A stretch of 64,000 bases of DNA, taken from NCBI GenBank assembly GCA_001917125.1, contig MNTU01000018.1, positions 61,712-125,711 of the forward strand, read 5' to 3'. Below, in pieces: positions 14,346 through 22,165 of the stretch (the first letter of the stretch is position 1; each line of letters opens with the position of its first letter). The DNA is from Azospirillum sp. 47_25 (GTDB lineage Bacteria; Pseudomonadota; Alphaproteobacteria; RF32; CAG-239). The notes below the pieces were generated by a model. That model was given only the letters and a program-made list of their open reading frames with translations. It was not told the origin of the DNA and did not search any database. The translations under genes were made by a program, and so were the position numbers.

Positions 14346-16254
14346 AATCTTTGGTCTGCTTTGTTTTCTTCTGGCTGCTCTGACCTGTTCGGGTCAGAGC
14401 TTTGCCTTGGTTATGGGAGCCAGAACCGATAAGGTTTCGGCCGATGTCTTTACTTCAGCCGATGAGCTTAATCCGCAAGCCGGAATCGATTTGCTGCTGC
14501 GGCTGCAAATGCATAACGGCTGGCACACTTACTGGTCTAATCCCGGTGATGCCGGGCTGCCGACCGGCATTAAATGGTCTCTTCCCGAAGGTTATGAAAT
14601 TGAAACCCGGGAGCAAAGCCTGCCGCAAAAATTTGTTGTTGACGGGTTGGTTCAATATGGCTATGACCAAACGGCTTATTGGAAGTTTCGTCTGAAACCC
14701 AAAGGGAATCCGATAAAAAAATACGGTGCGGAAGATTTTCAGGCAACCGTTTCCTGGCTGGCGTGCCGGGAAGAATGTATGCCGGAGACGGTCAAAATAT
14801 CGTTCAGTCTGCCGATTGTTGAACAAATTCCCGAGATTCCTCAGATTTGGCAGGATGAAGTTTTGAAAGCGAGCAACAGTTTTCCGGTAAAAACATCCTG
14901 GCAGTCCCGTTATGAAATAGCCGACGGCAATCTGTTGATTGATTTGAAAACGCCAAACCATAATTTTGCCAAAGACGTACAGAAGATTACCTTTATTCCT
15001 TTCCGGCAGGGGCTGATTGTCAATAATGCGCCGCAAAAGGTCGGTTTTGACCGCAGCGGAAATTTGTCGGTTTCGGTTCCGGTTGACAATGACAAAGCGG
15101 AAGATGCCGGGGGCGTGCTTGTGGTTGAACATGAAAACGGCCGCCGGGGGTATCTGCTGGCTCCGGAAAAAGCTTCCGGTTTAAGCGAATATGAACCGAT
15201 TAACTATGAAACGCAGACATTGCCGGTTATTATGCTGATGGCTTTTCTGGGAGGCATTATCCTTAATTTTATGCCATGTATCTTCCCTATTCTGTCAATT
15301 AAAGCCATTGCTTTGGTTCAAGGGGCTTACAATCGCCGCAGTGCGCGAATTGAGGCTTTGATTTATATGGTTGGCGTGGTCAGCTGCTTTTTGCTGATGG
15401 CTACGGTTTTAGTCTGGCTGCGCGAAAAAGGCGAACATATCGGCTGGGGCTTTCAGTTGCAGTCACCGACTTTTGTGGTGATTATGATTGTCATCTTCTT
15501 TATTGTCTTTTTAATGTTGCTGGATTTGGTTAATTTCAGGAATCCTTTTGCCAACCGTGTGGGACGTATTTCGTTTGCCAAGCAAAAACTCAATGCTTTT
15601 TTTACCGGTTTTTTTGCGGTGTTGATTGCCAGCCCCTGTACGGCACCGTTTATGGGTATTGCAATCGGCTATACGCTGGCAAAGCCGATTTATGTTTATT
15701 ATCCGGTATTCCTCTCTTTAAGCCTGGGATATGCCCTGCCCTTTACGCTGATTGGGCTGTTTCCCGATTTTCTGGCTCGTCTGCTGCCGAAACCCGGCCG
15801 CTGGATGAGTATCTTAAAGAAGATTTTTGCCATTCCGGTTTTGCTGACCTGTTTCTGGCTGATGTGGGTTCTCGGGCATCTGACGACCGAAAGCGCAGAC
15901 AGCCGGCAGAGCCTGGACTGGCAGCCATATGACGAACGGCAGGTCAATGAACTGGTGCGGCAGAATAAGCCGGTGTTTATTGACTTTACCGCCAAGTGGT
16001 GCATTACCTGTCTGGCTAATGAAAAACTGGCTTTAGACACATCCCGGTTTGCCGAACTGGTGCAAAAGCATCATATTCATCTGTTCAAAGCGGACTGGAC
16101 CAATAAAGACCGTCATATTGCCGAGGCTCTGGAACGTTACGGCCGCAACAGTATTCCTTTGTATGTTTATTATGACAGCGAAAACGAGGATTATGTTATT
16201 CTGCCGCAACTGCTGACCCCGGGAATATTGAATGAATACTTGGACGGACGATAA
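14335..16254 (+). CDS. DsbD/ScsB-like thiol:disulfide interchange protein
   Basis: The start is placed at ATG 14335 (MRSRIFGLLCFLL), which opens a signal peptide. The longer reading from 14275 has no signal and overlaps the previous gene further. The 639 residues have an N-terminal periplasmic domain (about 25-275) with a Cys pair (ACREEC), eight membrane helices with NFMPCIFPILSIKA and LIASPCTAPFMG carrying the two redox Cys, and a C-terminal thioredoxin domain with WCITC (Cys556, Cys559). It moves reducing power from cytoplasmic thioredoxin to periplasmic proteins. The long N-terminal domain matches the ScsB branch. Confidence 0.9.
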   Translation: MRSRIFGLLCFLLAALTCSGQSFALVMGARTDKVSADVFTSADELNPQAGIDLLLRLQMHNGWHTYWSNPGDAGLPTGIKWSLPEGYEIETREQSLPQKFVVDGLVQYGYDQTAYWKFRLKPKGNPIKKYGAEDFQATVSWLACREECMPETVKISFSLPIVEQIPEIPQIWQDEVLKASNSFPVKTSWQSRYEIADGNLLIDLKTPNHNFAKDVQKITFIPFRQGLIVNNAPQKVGFDRSGNLSVSVPVDNDKAEDAGGVLVVEHENGRRGYLLAPEKASGLSEYEPINYETQTLPVIMLMAFLGGIILNFMPCIFPILSIKAIALVQGAYNRRSARIEALIYMVGVVSCFLLMATVLVWLREKGEHIGWGFQLQSPTFVVIMIVIFFIVFLMLLDLVNFRNPFANRVGRISFAKQKLNAFFTGFFAVLIASPCTAPFMGIAIGYTLAKPIYVYYPVFLSLSLGYALPFTLIGLFPDFLARLLPKPGRWMSILKKIFAIPVLLTCFWLMWVLGHLTTESADSRQSLDWQPYDERQVNELVRQNKPVFIDFTAKWCITCLANEKLALDTSRFAELVQKHHIHLFKADWTNKDRHIAEALERYGRNSIPLYVYYDSENEDYVILPQLLTPGILNEYLDGR

Positions 16255-16322
16255 AACCGGTCAGCTTATTCTTTCGTAAACAGTGTTCGTGCTTTTGTGA
16301 ACTATTAACTCGGTCGGATAAA

Positions 16323-16350
16323 AAAATCCCCGGAAATATCCGGGGATTTT
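16323..16350. terminator. Bidirectional terminator
   Basis: AAAATCCCCGGA (16323-16334) and TCCGGGGATTTT (16339-16350) pair perfectly around AATA. It serves the dsbD-like gene and the opposing AsmA-like gene. Confidence 0.9.
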
Positions 16351-16363
16351 GTGTTTTTTGTAT

Positions 16364-17155
16364 TTATTTGCCAAAGATGCCGATTTCTTTGATGCGTTCC
16401 TTAACACCGCCGACAACATTGTTGAGATTTTCTTCGGCGACGTTTTTAAGGTCAGCGATTTTACTGTCAACAATGGTTTTATATGCGGTATTGAGAATTT
16501 TGGTCAGAACTTTGGAAACCGTTTCGGCAACGGAAGCGCCTTTTTTGTCTTCGCCGATATTGGTCAGAGTGATTTCCGGCAGTTTTGCCGTGGTTTTGGT
16601 GATATCGGCCGCAGCGCTGGCCGCAACGGAAATTTCACCGCCGCGGACAACCAGCTTTTTAATGATGACTTTTTTCCCTCCGCTGTCTTTTTCAGCTGAA
16701 GAAGTTTGTTTTTCTTGTGCTTTAACTTCTTTCTGTTCGGCTTTTTCGGCTGAAGCCGTGTTCTTTTTGATGTTTTCCAGAAGTTGGGAGAGGTTATTTT
16801 GCGTCAGCGACAGAATTTCATAATTGATAACGGGTTTATCTATTTCAACCGATTCAATTACAATGGTGTCCTGCGTGAGGCTTTTGATATTTACTTTGAC
16901 AGAGATACCGCCGAGCTCCATGGCATTCTTTAATTTATAGTTTTTGGGGTTTCCGACGGTGATTTTGCCGATGTGCCCTTCCCCGTCTGCCAGTTTGAGG
17001 TTAAAACCTTCCAGGTTGACGTCGGTTCCGGTGACTGCCGAGCCGTATTTGTGAACAACTTGTTTGACAATGCTTTCAAATGAAGGCGTCAGGTAATAGA
17101 AGCCGGCAAAAGCAGCAACCAATACCAATAAAAAGATATATTTTTTCTTCATCAT
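16364..17155 (-). CDS. AsmA-like membrane-anchored protein
   Basis: The 263 residues begin with a Lys start and one hydrophobic helix (about 5-22), then a beta-rich periplasmic part with VNLEGFNLKLADGEGHIGKI, ITVGNPKNYK and KVNIKSLTQDTIVIESVEID, features of the AsmA-like repeats in proteins that act at the envelope. A charged low-complexity linker rich in Lys, Glu and Ser (about 130-160) splits this part. The C-terminal 60 residues are an amphipathic helix. It overlaps the HD hydrolase gene by four bases (ATGA), so the two are co-translated. Confidence 0.75.
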   Translation of the reverse strand: MMKKKYIFLLVLVAAFAGFYYLTPSFESIVKQVVHKYGSAVTGTDVNLEGFNLKLADGEGHIGKITVGNPKNYKLKNAMELGGISVKVNIKSLTQDTIVIESVEIDKPVINYEILSLTQNNLSQLLENIKKNTASAEKAEQKEVKAQEKQTSSAEKDSGGKKVIIKKLVVRGGEISVAASAAADITKTTAKLPEITLTNIGEDKKGASVAETVSKVLTKILNTAYKTIVDSKIADLKNVAEENLNNVVGGVKERIKEIGIFGK

Positions 17156-17985
17156 AGGGTTCCTTGTAGTTGTTGATATTTGTTATTCAAATAATCGTTT
17201 ACGGCCGTTTCGATTTTCTTTTGGCTTTGGGCATCCGCATTGCTCTTGTTCAGCAGCTGCAGCAGAAAATCAAAACATTCGTTTTTCCGGATGTATGAAA
17301 ACGATGAATTGTAGTTTAAATCAAAAATCCAACAAATCAAGCTTAATATGGAATCGCTGAGGGTGCGGACGTCTTCCCTTTTTACCGGGCGTTTTTCAAA
17401 AACGCAGGCCTGTACCGCCGGAGACAGCGGTGTGCGGGCCGTTTTGCTTTTGATGTCAATGTTGAAAAGACGGCGGATATCTTTGTCGCTGTGGGCGAGA
17501 AGGTTAAAGTTGGCGATTTTGTCGGCATCCCGAACCAGAAAAGTTATTTTTTCGATTTCGTATTTAATTTGAGGATCTTCGACGTTTTGATATTCGTGGT
17601 CTTTATAAAGTTCTTCAATCATACAGCTGTGATATTTTACCGGAAGCAGAATGCGGAGATCGTTATATTCGGGATACTGCCGCAGAAAGTCATATCCCAA
17701 CAGGGCATGATCGCTGTAAACATTAGGATATTTCAGCTTGTCAACGGTTTCCTGAAAGCGTCCGACGTCGTGGAACAGAACGGCAGTCCGTGCCATTCTG
17801 ATGAGCTTTGACGACCAGTTTTTAAAGGTGTTTTCATTTTTCAGGAGATAGTTTCCCGCCTCAAAGACTTGCAGCGAATGGGCTATTTTTTCATCAACGA
17901 AACAGCGGTGCGTTTTGCTGCCCTTGACAATGTTTAAGCTGCGTTCATACTCATCTTGAAGAATTTTCTTTTCTTTTTCCAGCAT
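17152..17985 (-). CDS. HD-domain phosphohydrolase
   Basis: The 277-residue cytoplasmic protein carries an HD-type metal site: His36 (AHSLQV), His72-Asp73 (LFHDVGRFQE), His93 (SDHALLGYDF), His119 (VKYHS) and DADKIANFN. The two extra His place it near HD-GYP-like enzymes, though the GYP motif is absent. The substrate is unknown and could be a nucleotide or cyclic nucleotide. AGGAAAGGAGG before ATG 17985 is a strong ribosome-binding site. No promoter is visible between it and the ncRNA terminator at 18040, so readthrough from that RNA may drive it. Confidence 0.85.
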   Translation of the reverse strand: MLEKEKKILQDEYERSLNIVKGSKTHRCFVDEKIAHSLQVFEAGNYLLKNENTFKNWSSKLIRMARTAVLFHDVGRFQETVDKLKYPNVYSDHALLGYDFLRQYPEYNDLRILLPVKYHSCMIEELYKDHEYQNVEDPQIKYEIEKITFLVRDADKIANFNLLAHSDKDIRRLFNIDIKSKTARTPLSPAVQACVFEKRPVKREDVRTLSDSILSLICWIFDLNYNSSFSYIRKNECFDFLLQLLNKSNADAQSQKKIETAVNDYLNNKYQQLQGTL

Positions 17986-18039
17986 AAGGCCTCCTTTCCT
18001 CTATTCTCTTTATGCTTGGAAAAAATTAATTTTGCTTTA

Positions 18040-18377
18040 AAAAAACAAAAGAGTATCTTAAAAATTTTATCACCGAAAGATAAAATCCCAAGATACTCTT
18101 TTGCCTAAAAGACAGACCAAAGGTCTGGTTTCCAATTACAAACTTTCAAATGAAAGCTTTACATCGTCTTCGCAGATAACATAAAGCAGATGTCTTCAAT
18201 ACGAAATCGTATGCCGGTCTCTTCACAGAGATTTGGTCGGCATCAATTTATATATGACTTATCCAAATTTCATTGTTTTTTGTAATTGTCTGACATTCGG
18301 GTTTTTAGATGAAAATCTAAAATAAACGGAATAAATCCCGGTTGTCGCACAATTATATATCACTAATATTTTTATTG
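18040..18377 (-). ncRNA. Structured RNA of about 335 nt, own promoter and terminator
   Basis: Helices, given on the plus strand: CAAAAGAGTATCTT (18046-18059) with AAGATACTCTTTTG (18090-18103), enclosing ATTTTATC/GATAAAAT; CAGACC/GGTCTG (18113-18127); CTTTCA/TGAAAG (18143-18156); ATACGA/TCGTAT (18199-18212); ATGCCG/CGGCAT (18211-18243) enclosing TCTC/GAGA; and TAATTGT/ACAATTA (18283-18355) enclosing CGGG/CCCG and TTTTAGAT/ATCTAAAA. On the minus strand the first pair is the 3' hairpin and is followed by seven T, so it is a terminator. I see no tmRNA, RNase P or SRP signature. It may be a leader of the HD gene or a free RNA. Confidence 0.55.
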
Positions 18378-18383
18378 GTTCTT

Positions 18384-18411
18384 AATCTAATACAGAAAGC
18401 GGCAAAGTCAA
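18384..18411 (-). promoter_or_regulatory. Promoter of the 335-nt RNA
   Basis: On the minus strand TTGACT (18406-18411), a 16-base spacer and TAGATT (18384-18389). Transcription would start near 18377, at the edge of the folded region. Confidence 0.5.
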
Positions 18412-18460
18412 GCGGAATTTTAGGAATGAGGCCGAACGCCGCTCCGGGATTTGGCGCAGG

Positions 18461-18516
18461 CAACAAAAAAGCCTGCATAAAGCAGGCTTTTTTTTATTGG
18501 TAGGCGCGTGGGGGTT
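18461..18516. repeat. Direct repeat, copy A: tRNA-Lys 3' end plus terminator
   Basis: These 56 bases are identical to 18666-18721. They contain the minus-strand terminator hairpin (GCCTGC/GCAGGC with flanking A and T tracts) and the last 19 bases of the tRNA-Lys gene including the encoded CCA. The copy stops inside the T arm. Confidence 0.85.
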
Positions 18517-18665
18517 GCGCTGAGTTCCATTTGGTAACATTTGCTTCGCGCGCTGCCGCGGCTCGCAAATTAACAAATTATCACCTGTCGTCTAAAAAAT
18601 GTCATTACTTTGACATTTTTTATTCCTCCAGCCTCTCGGTTCGAACCTCCCACTTGCAAAACTCC
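18517..18665. other. 149-bp segment between the two tRNA 3'-end repeats
   Basis: No reading frame of note. It has AATGTCA/TGACATT (about 18599-18620), a hairpin with T tract, and GGTTCGAACC (about 18640-18650), a T-arm-like palindrome suggesting another decayed tRNA piece. Its boundaries with the repeats suggest an insertion-deletion scar at the tRNA. Confidence 0.5.
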
Positions 18666-18721
18666 CAACAAAAAAGCCTGCATAAAGCAGGCTTTTTTTT
18701 ATTGGTAGGCGCGTGGGGGTT
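18666..18721. repeat. Direct repeat, copy B: tRNA-Lys 3' end plus terminator
   Basis: Identical to copy A, 205 bases away. In this copy the tRNA continues into the complete gene at 18703-18778. This is the pattern left by integration at a tRNA 3' end or by a partial tandem duplication. Confidence 0.85.
18670..18700 (-). terminator. Terminator of the tRNA-Lys gene
   Basis: On the minus strand AAGCCTGC and GCAGGCTT pair around TTTAT and run into TTTTTT directly after the tRNA 3' end. Confidence 0.85.
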
Positions 18722-18778
18722 CGAACCCCAGACCCACTGATTAAGAGTCAGTTGCTCTACCAACTGAGCTACGCACCC
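18703..18778 (-). tRNA. tRNA-Lys (anticodon CTT)
   Basis: The cloverleaf is complete: acceptor GGGTGCG/CGCGCCT (two G-T pairs), D arm GCTC/GAGC, anticodon stem ACTGA/TCAGT with loop CTCTTAA (anticodon CTT), T arm TGGGG TTCGAAC CCCCA, discriminator A and a genome-encoded CCA. Its 3' half is duplicated upstream at 18461-18516. Confidence 0.97.
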
Positions 18779-18796
18779 ATAAGTCACAGACTTAAG

Positions 18797-18822
18797 ATAA
18801 GGCGGAATATAAACCGCCTTAT
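18797..18822. terminator. Hairpin between the TIM-barrel gene and tRNA-Lys
   Basis: ATAAGGCGG and CCGCCTTAT pair around AATATAAA. A nine-T run follows on the plus strand, while the minus-strand tail is T-poor. It most likely ends the 18843-27148 operon before the tRNA. Confidence 0.6.
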
Positions 18823-18842
18823 TTTTTTTTGCAAGAGTTTTT

Positions 18843-19625
18843 TTACAGATTTTGCAAAAATCTCAAGTCTTCGAGCCAAGGTGTGATGTTTTGCGGAATT
18901 TCGTGTCCGGTTTCCATCGTTACCAAGGCGTTCGGTTCGACATATTCCGTCAGCAGCCGTTTCAGGTCGTAGTTCCCTTCCCCGTAATGCAGATGCTCAT
19001 CGTCTGTGCCGTTTATGTTTCCGTCACAGAGATGATACATTGACGGATTCAGAGCCGCAAAGGCGTTTAATGTCTGCCAGACGTCCGCGTTTGTGCTGTT
19101 GGCCGCACAGACGGCATGAGAAAAATCAAGGCAGAATTTGCATCCGGTTTCGGTAATTATCCGCTGTATTTCAGCCGGTGTGTTGCCATGGAGGCGCACA
19201 TGTGTTGACGAGCATATTAACGGAAGGTTTTCGACGGCAATCCGGCTGTCGCCGATATTGCGGAACTGGCGGATTGTTTCGCTCAGGCAGGCTTCGCCTG
19301 CTCCGGCACCGGCGTGAAGGATTATGATTTCCGCATTTAACAAGTCGGCAAATCGGCGGGAATCTTCAAATTTCTTTTGATTGGAAGTTTCAAGTTCCGG
19401 ATTTCCCGTGTCCAGGTCAAAGCAGGAATGCGGCGCATGAATAACCACGGGGAGCCCTTTAATCGCAGGGGCTATCAGAGATTGGGTTTCATTGAAACTG
19501 TCCGGAATTGCAAAAAGCTCAATATAACCGAAAGTTCCGTTTTTAACGGCAACGGCGGCTTCGTTAAAGAAGTCCGGATTTTTCAGAACGTCTTTCGACC
19601 AGACTTTTATTCCATATCGGGGCAT
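18843..19625 (-). CDS. Xylose isomerase-like TIM-barrel protein
   Basis: The 260 residues have the motifs of the AP endonuclease 2/sugar isomerase barrel: PVVIHAPHSCFD, EIIILHAGAG, RIAVENLP, KFCLDFSHAV, MYHLCDGN, EHLHYGEGNYD and ALVTMETGHE. The His, Glu and Asp in them would bind two or three divalent metals. Members act as sugar isomerases or epimerases, or as DNA endonucleases. The location at the end of a glycan operon favours a sugar-related role, possibly an epimerase on a nucleotide-sugar precursor. SD-like CTTTTGTCAG spacing is poor, but the gene follows the previous one by only 14 bases. Confidence 0.8.
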   Translation of the reverse strand: MPRYGIKVWSKDVLKNPDFFNEAAVAVKNGTFGYIELFAIPDSFNETQSLIAPAIKGLPVVIHAPHSCFDLDTGNPELETSNQKKFEDSRRFADLLNAEIIILHAGAGAGEACLSETIRQFRNIGDSRIAVENLPLICSSTHVRLHGNTPAEIQRIITETGCKFCLDFSHAVCAANSTNADVWQTLNAFAALNPSMYHLCDGNINGTDDEHLHYGEGNYDLKRLLTEYVEPNALVTMETGHEIPQNITPWLEDLRFLQNL

Positions 19626-19639
19626 ACTTTCTCCTTTTG

Positions 19640-20941
19640 TCAGAAGTTATCGGCCAGTTGTTTAGACTGTTTGATAACCGCATCCATATTCAAATATTCG
19701 AAAGAGCCGAAACGTCCGTTCAAATTTATTCCTTCTCCTTTGAAATAGTCTTTCAATTTATCCATATTGCGGCGATGGTTAAGATCATAAATGACATAAG
19801 CGTATTCAAAACGTTTCAGGTCGGTGAAATTAACATCTTCCTGAGAGGAAATAAAGCCGATTTTTTGCAAACCGTCAATAATTTGTTGTGTTATTTCTTC
19901 ATCAGAGGCCAAATCGGTCAGGTCATTTTTGCGGTAAGTGATTTCCAGCATATAGCTGACGGAATTTTCCTTATGGTAATGGCGGCCGAGGAAGTCAAGT
20001 TTTGACAGACGGTGAAATTTGACTTCCTTGTCGGCAATCATAAAGGCAAAATTATCTTTGGCCGCATCGGGTTTGACATTGACAACGGCGATAACAATTG
20101 AATTATATTTCAGTTCTTCGGCCGTTTTTCTGATGTCTTCCGGCGTATTTTCATACTGTTTGGCCAAAAGATTAGCCGGCATGGTTGAAACCAGACGTTC
20201 AGATGAAAAACTTCCCTTGGTTGTTTTAACAATGAAGATATCCTGTTGTTTTTTAACGGAAAGAACTTCAGTCCTGGTATGAATTTTGACTTTTGGGGAC
20301 AATCTTTTTATCAAAGCTTTAACCAATGCTTCCGTTCCGCCTTGTTGCGGATAAGTAAAATAAAGCTGGTGCAGGTAGCCTTCGACGGTTTCGCCGGCGG
20401 CGCTGCGCAGAATGTCTTCTTTGGGAGGTTTGGGAATACGGTCAACCATCTGCGTATCCATAAAGCTGGGATCATATTTCCAGATTTTTTCGTTATAAGG
20501 GCGCAGATAGGTGTTGGTTATGCCTTCGCCAAAGGTTTTAAGAAAAAATTGCAGCATATTTTGAGCATCATAGTTTTCATAGGGGTTATGCAGAAAAGCA
20601 TTGACGCAGTAGTTTTTGTCCTGTTCCGGCAGTTTGGACAGGTCGTTTTCAAACGGATACTGCACAAAGCGTTTTTGATGCAAAATGCGGTTGGAACGGC
20701 GAATTTGGGCAATATTGTCTTCCAGCAGGCCGTTCATAAAATCTAATATCTCTTTGTCTTTGGAGAAAATAATATGCGGGCCGACGTCATATTCAATGCC
20801 GTTGGTTTCAAAAGTCCGGCACAGGCCCCCTGCCCGGTCTTCCTTTTCCAGAATATTGATTTCGGCAATATCTTCCCGATTTTGCAGGAAGCAGGCTAAA
20901 GAGATGGCGGACAGGCCGCCGCCGAGAATTGTCAGTTTCAT
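19640..20941 (-). CDS. FAD-dependent amine-oxidase-fold oxidoreductase
   Basis: The start is placed at ATG 20939-20941 (MKLTILGGGLSAISL), six bases after AAGGAT; a longer frame lies inside the previous gene. The 433 residues open with the Rossmann FAD motif GGGLSAISLACFLQ, then ILEKEDRAGGLCRTFETNG and YDVGPHIIFS, as in protoporphyrinogen oxidase, UDP-galactopyranose mutase and related sugar-nucleotide oxidoreductases. NTYLRPYNEKIWKYDP also occurs in glycan-cluster members. The context with glycosyltransferases suggests action on a nucleotide sugar or a lipid-linked sugar. The substrate is unknown. Confidence 0.8.
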   Translation of the reverse strand: MKLTILGGGLSAISLACFLQNREDIAEINILEKEDRAGGLCRTFETNGIEYDVGPHIIFSKDKEILDFMNGLLEDNIAQIRRSNRILHQKRFVQYPFENDLSKLPEQDKNYCVNAFLHNPYENYDAQNMLQFFLKTFGEGITNTYLRPYNEKIWKYDPSFMDTQMVDRIPKPPKEDILRSAAGETVEGYLHQLYFTYPQQGGTEALVKALIKRLSPKVKIHTRTEVLSVKKQQDIFIVKTTKGSFSSERLVSTMPANLLAKQYENTPEDIRKTAEELKYNSIVIAVVNVKPDAAKDNFAFMIADKEVKFHRLSKLDFLGRHYHKENSVSYMLEITYRKNDLTDLASDEEITQQIIDGLQKIGFISSQEDVNFTDLKRFEYAYVIYDLNHRRNMDKLKDYFKGEGINLNGRFGSFEYLNMDAVIKQSKQLADNF

Positions 20942-20945
20942 GAGC

Positions 20946-22064
20946 TTATCCTTTTTTACAGATGGGAATGAAGTTAAACAGTTTAATAATCGTTTTATGC
21001 TGTTTGCGGGTAATTTTATATAACGGGAGAATTCCTCCCAGCAAAGCACGGGAAGACAAAGACTGCTCTTTTATCTTAACCAGAGGCAAAATGCCGCAAA
21101 GCTTTATCCAGCGGACTTTTTCTATCAGCTTTTGACTGATTTGCTTTGCAGACAGGTTTTGCCGGAGCCCATGCAAAAAAATCAATTGGTATGAATCCAG
21201 CCGCGTCAAATCCTTTTCCTTTAAATTCAGCTTTCTGATGTATTGCGACGCTGCTTGCAGAAAAACGTTTTTTGCTTTGTTTTGGCTTAATCTTTTAAAA
21301 TTCCAGAAAAGGTGGTCGATAACAGCCTGAATAATCCAGGGCTTATAATTTTCCCGTGATGTTTTATCCAGCCGGGAGAGGAAAAAATCATTGGTGGCAA
21401 TGATGTCGGAGATATGACGGTCATCTTTAACAGACTGTTCGGGATTATCCTGATAGTAATAATATAACGGCTCGTTAATGAAGGCGTAGCGCGCTGCTTT
21501 AAGAAATGTTTCCATGTGAAACGGAGAATCTACGAAAGACAGGCGCTGTTCCGGGAGAACAATATTTTGTTTTTGCAAAAAAGATTTTTTATAAATTGCG
21601 CTCCAGATTGAAGCCTGATAGCTCAAAAAAGCAGGATAATCGCGGATATTGCAGATTTTATGCGGATTTTGAAAGTCCGGTGCTTTTGTGTTGATGTCAT
21701 TGTCATGACTGAAATAAAACGACGCTTTAACAACATCAGCCTTTGTTTCACAAGCTGTCTGATAAAGTTTTTCATACATGTGCAGAGCAATCCAGTCGTC
21801 AGCTTCGACAATACCGATGAAATCGCTCTGAGCCTGCTCTATTCCCCGGTTGACGGCCGCACCATAGCTCCCCGGGTGTTCAATAAGCTTAATCCGGCTG
21901 TCTTCGGCGGCATATTCCCGACAAATGGCATCGCAGTCTTCGGGGCCGTCTGAAGCCAGAATAATTTCAATATCCCGCATTGTCTGATTTATGACAGAAT
22001 CCAGGCATCTGCGCAAATACGCCGCCGTGTTGTAAACGGGAATAATAACGGAGAGCTCAGGCAT
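20946..22064 (-). CDS. Family 2 glycosyltransferase
   Basis: The 372 residues have the GT-A fold signature: SVIIPVYNTAAYLRRCLDSV at the start, ILASDGPEDCDAICREYA, and FIGIVEADDWIALHMYEKL with EADD as the nucleotide-sugar and metal-binding DxD-like motif. The C-terminal 120 residues are basic and helical, suggesting peripheral membrane contact. Start ATG 22064 overlaps the end of the 33-aa coiled-coil peptide by eight bases. It would add a sugar to the surface glycan made by this operon. Confidence 0.88.
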   Translation of the reverse strand: MPELSVIIPVYNTAAYLRRCLDSVINQTMRDIEIILASDGPEDCDAICREYAAEDSRIKLIEHPGSYGAAVNRGIEQAQSDFIGIVEADDWIALHMYEKLYQTACETKADVVKASFYFSHDNDINTKAPDFQNPHKICNIRDYPAFLSYQASIWSAIYKKSFLQKQNIVLPEQRLSFVDSPFHMETFLKAARYAFINEPLYYYYQDNPEQSVKDDRHISDIIATNDFFLSRLDKTSRENYKPWIIQAVIDHLFWNFKRLSQNKAKNVFLQAASQYIRKLNLKEKDLTRLDSYQLIFLHGLRQNLSAKQISQKLIEKVRWIKLCGILPLVKIKEQSLSSRALLGGILPLYKITRKQHKTIIKLFNFIPICKKG

Positions 22065-22158
22065 TTTTTTTAAGCTGCTCCAGTTCTTTGTTTTTTTCTG
22101 AAAGCATAAACTGCAACTCAGATATTGTTTGTTTCAATTTTTTCGTTTTTCCAAACAT
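22057..22158 (-). CDS. 33-residue coiled-coil peptide between two glycosyltransferases
   Basis: ATG 22156-22158 follows GGGAAAG (10 bases upstream, at the end of the previous gene) and the frame ends at TGA 22057-22059, overlapping the next glycosyltransferase start. The peptide is MFGKTKKLKQTISELQFMLS and continues with Glu-Lys-Asn-Lys-Glu-Leu-Glu-Gln-Leu-Lys, a regular a/d heptad pattern of Leu and Ile. It would form one coiled coil. Both junctions are coupled, so it is very likely translated. It could link or dimerise the two glycosyltransferases. No known family is recognised. Confidence 0.55.
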   Translation of the reverse strand: MFGKTKKLKQTISELQFMLSEKNKELEQLKKNA

Positions 22159-22165
22159 AGTAATT

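Noticed and set aside
18127..18180. Short minus-strand frame ending EDDVKLSFESL in the structured RNA, considered as a tmRNA tag
   Set aside because: No ATG in frame, the end does not match the Ala-Ala end of known tags, and no tRNA-like T arm or CCA end is present.
18040..18377. Structured RNA as RNase P, SRP or tmRNA
   Set aside because: None of the invariant sequences of these RNAs is visible on either strand.
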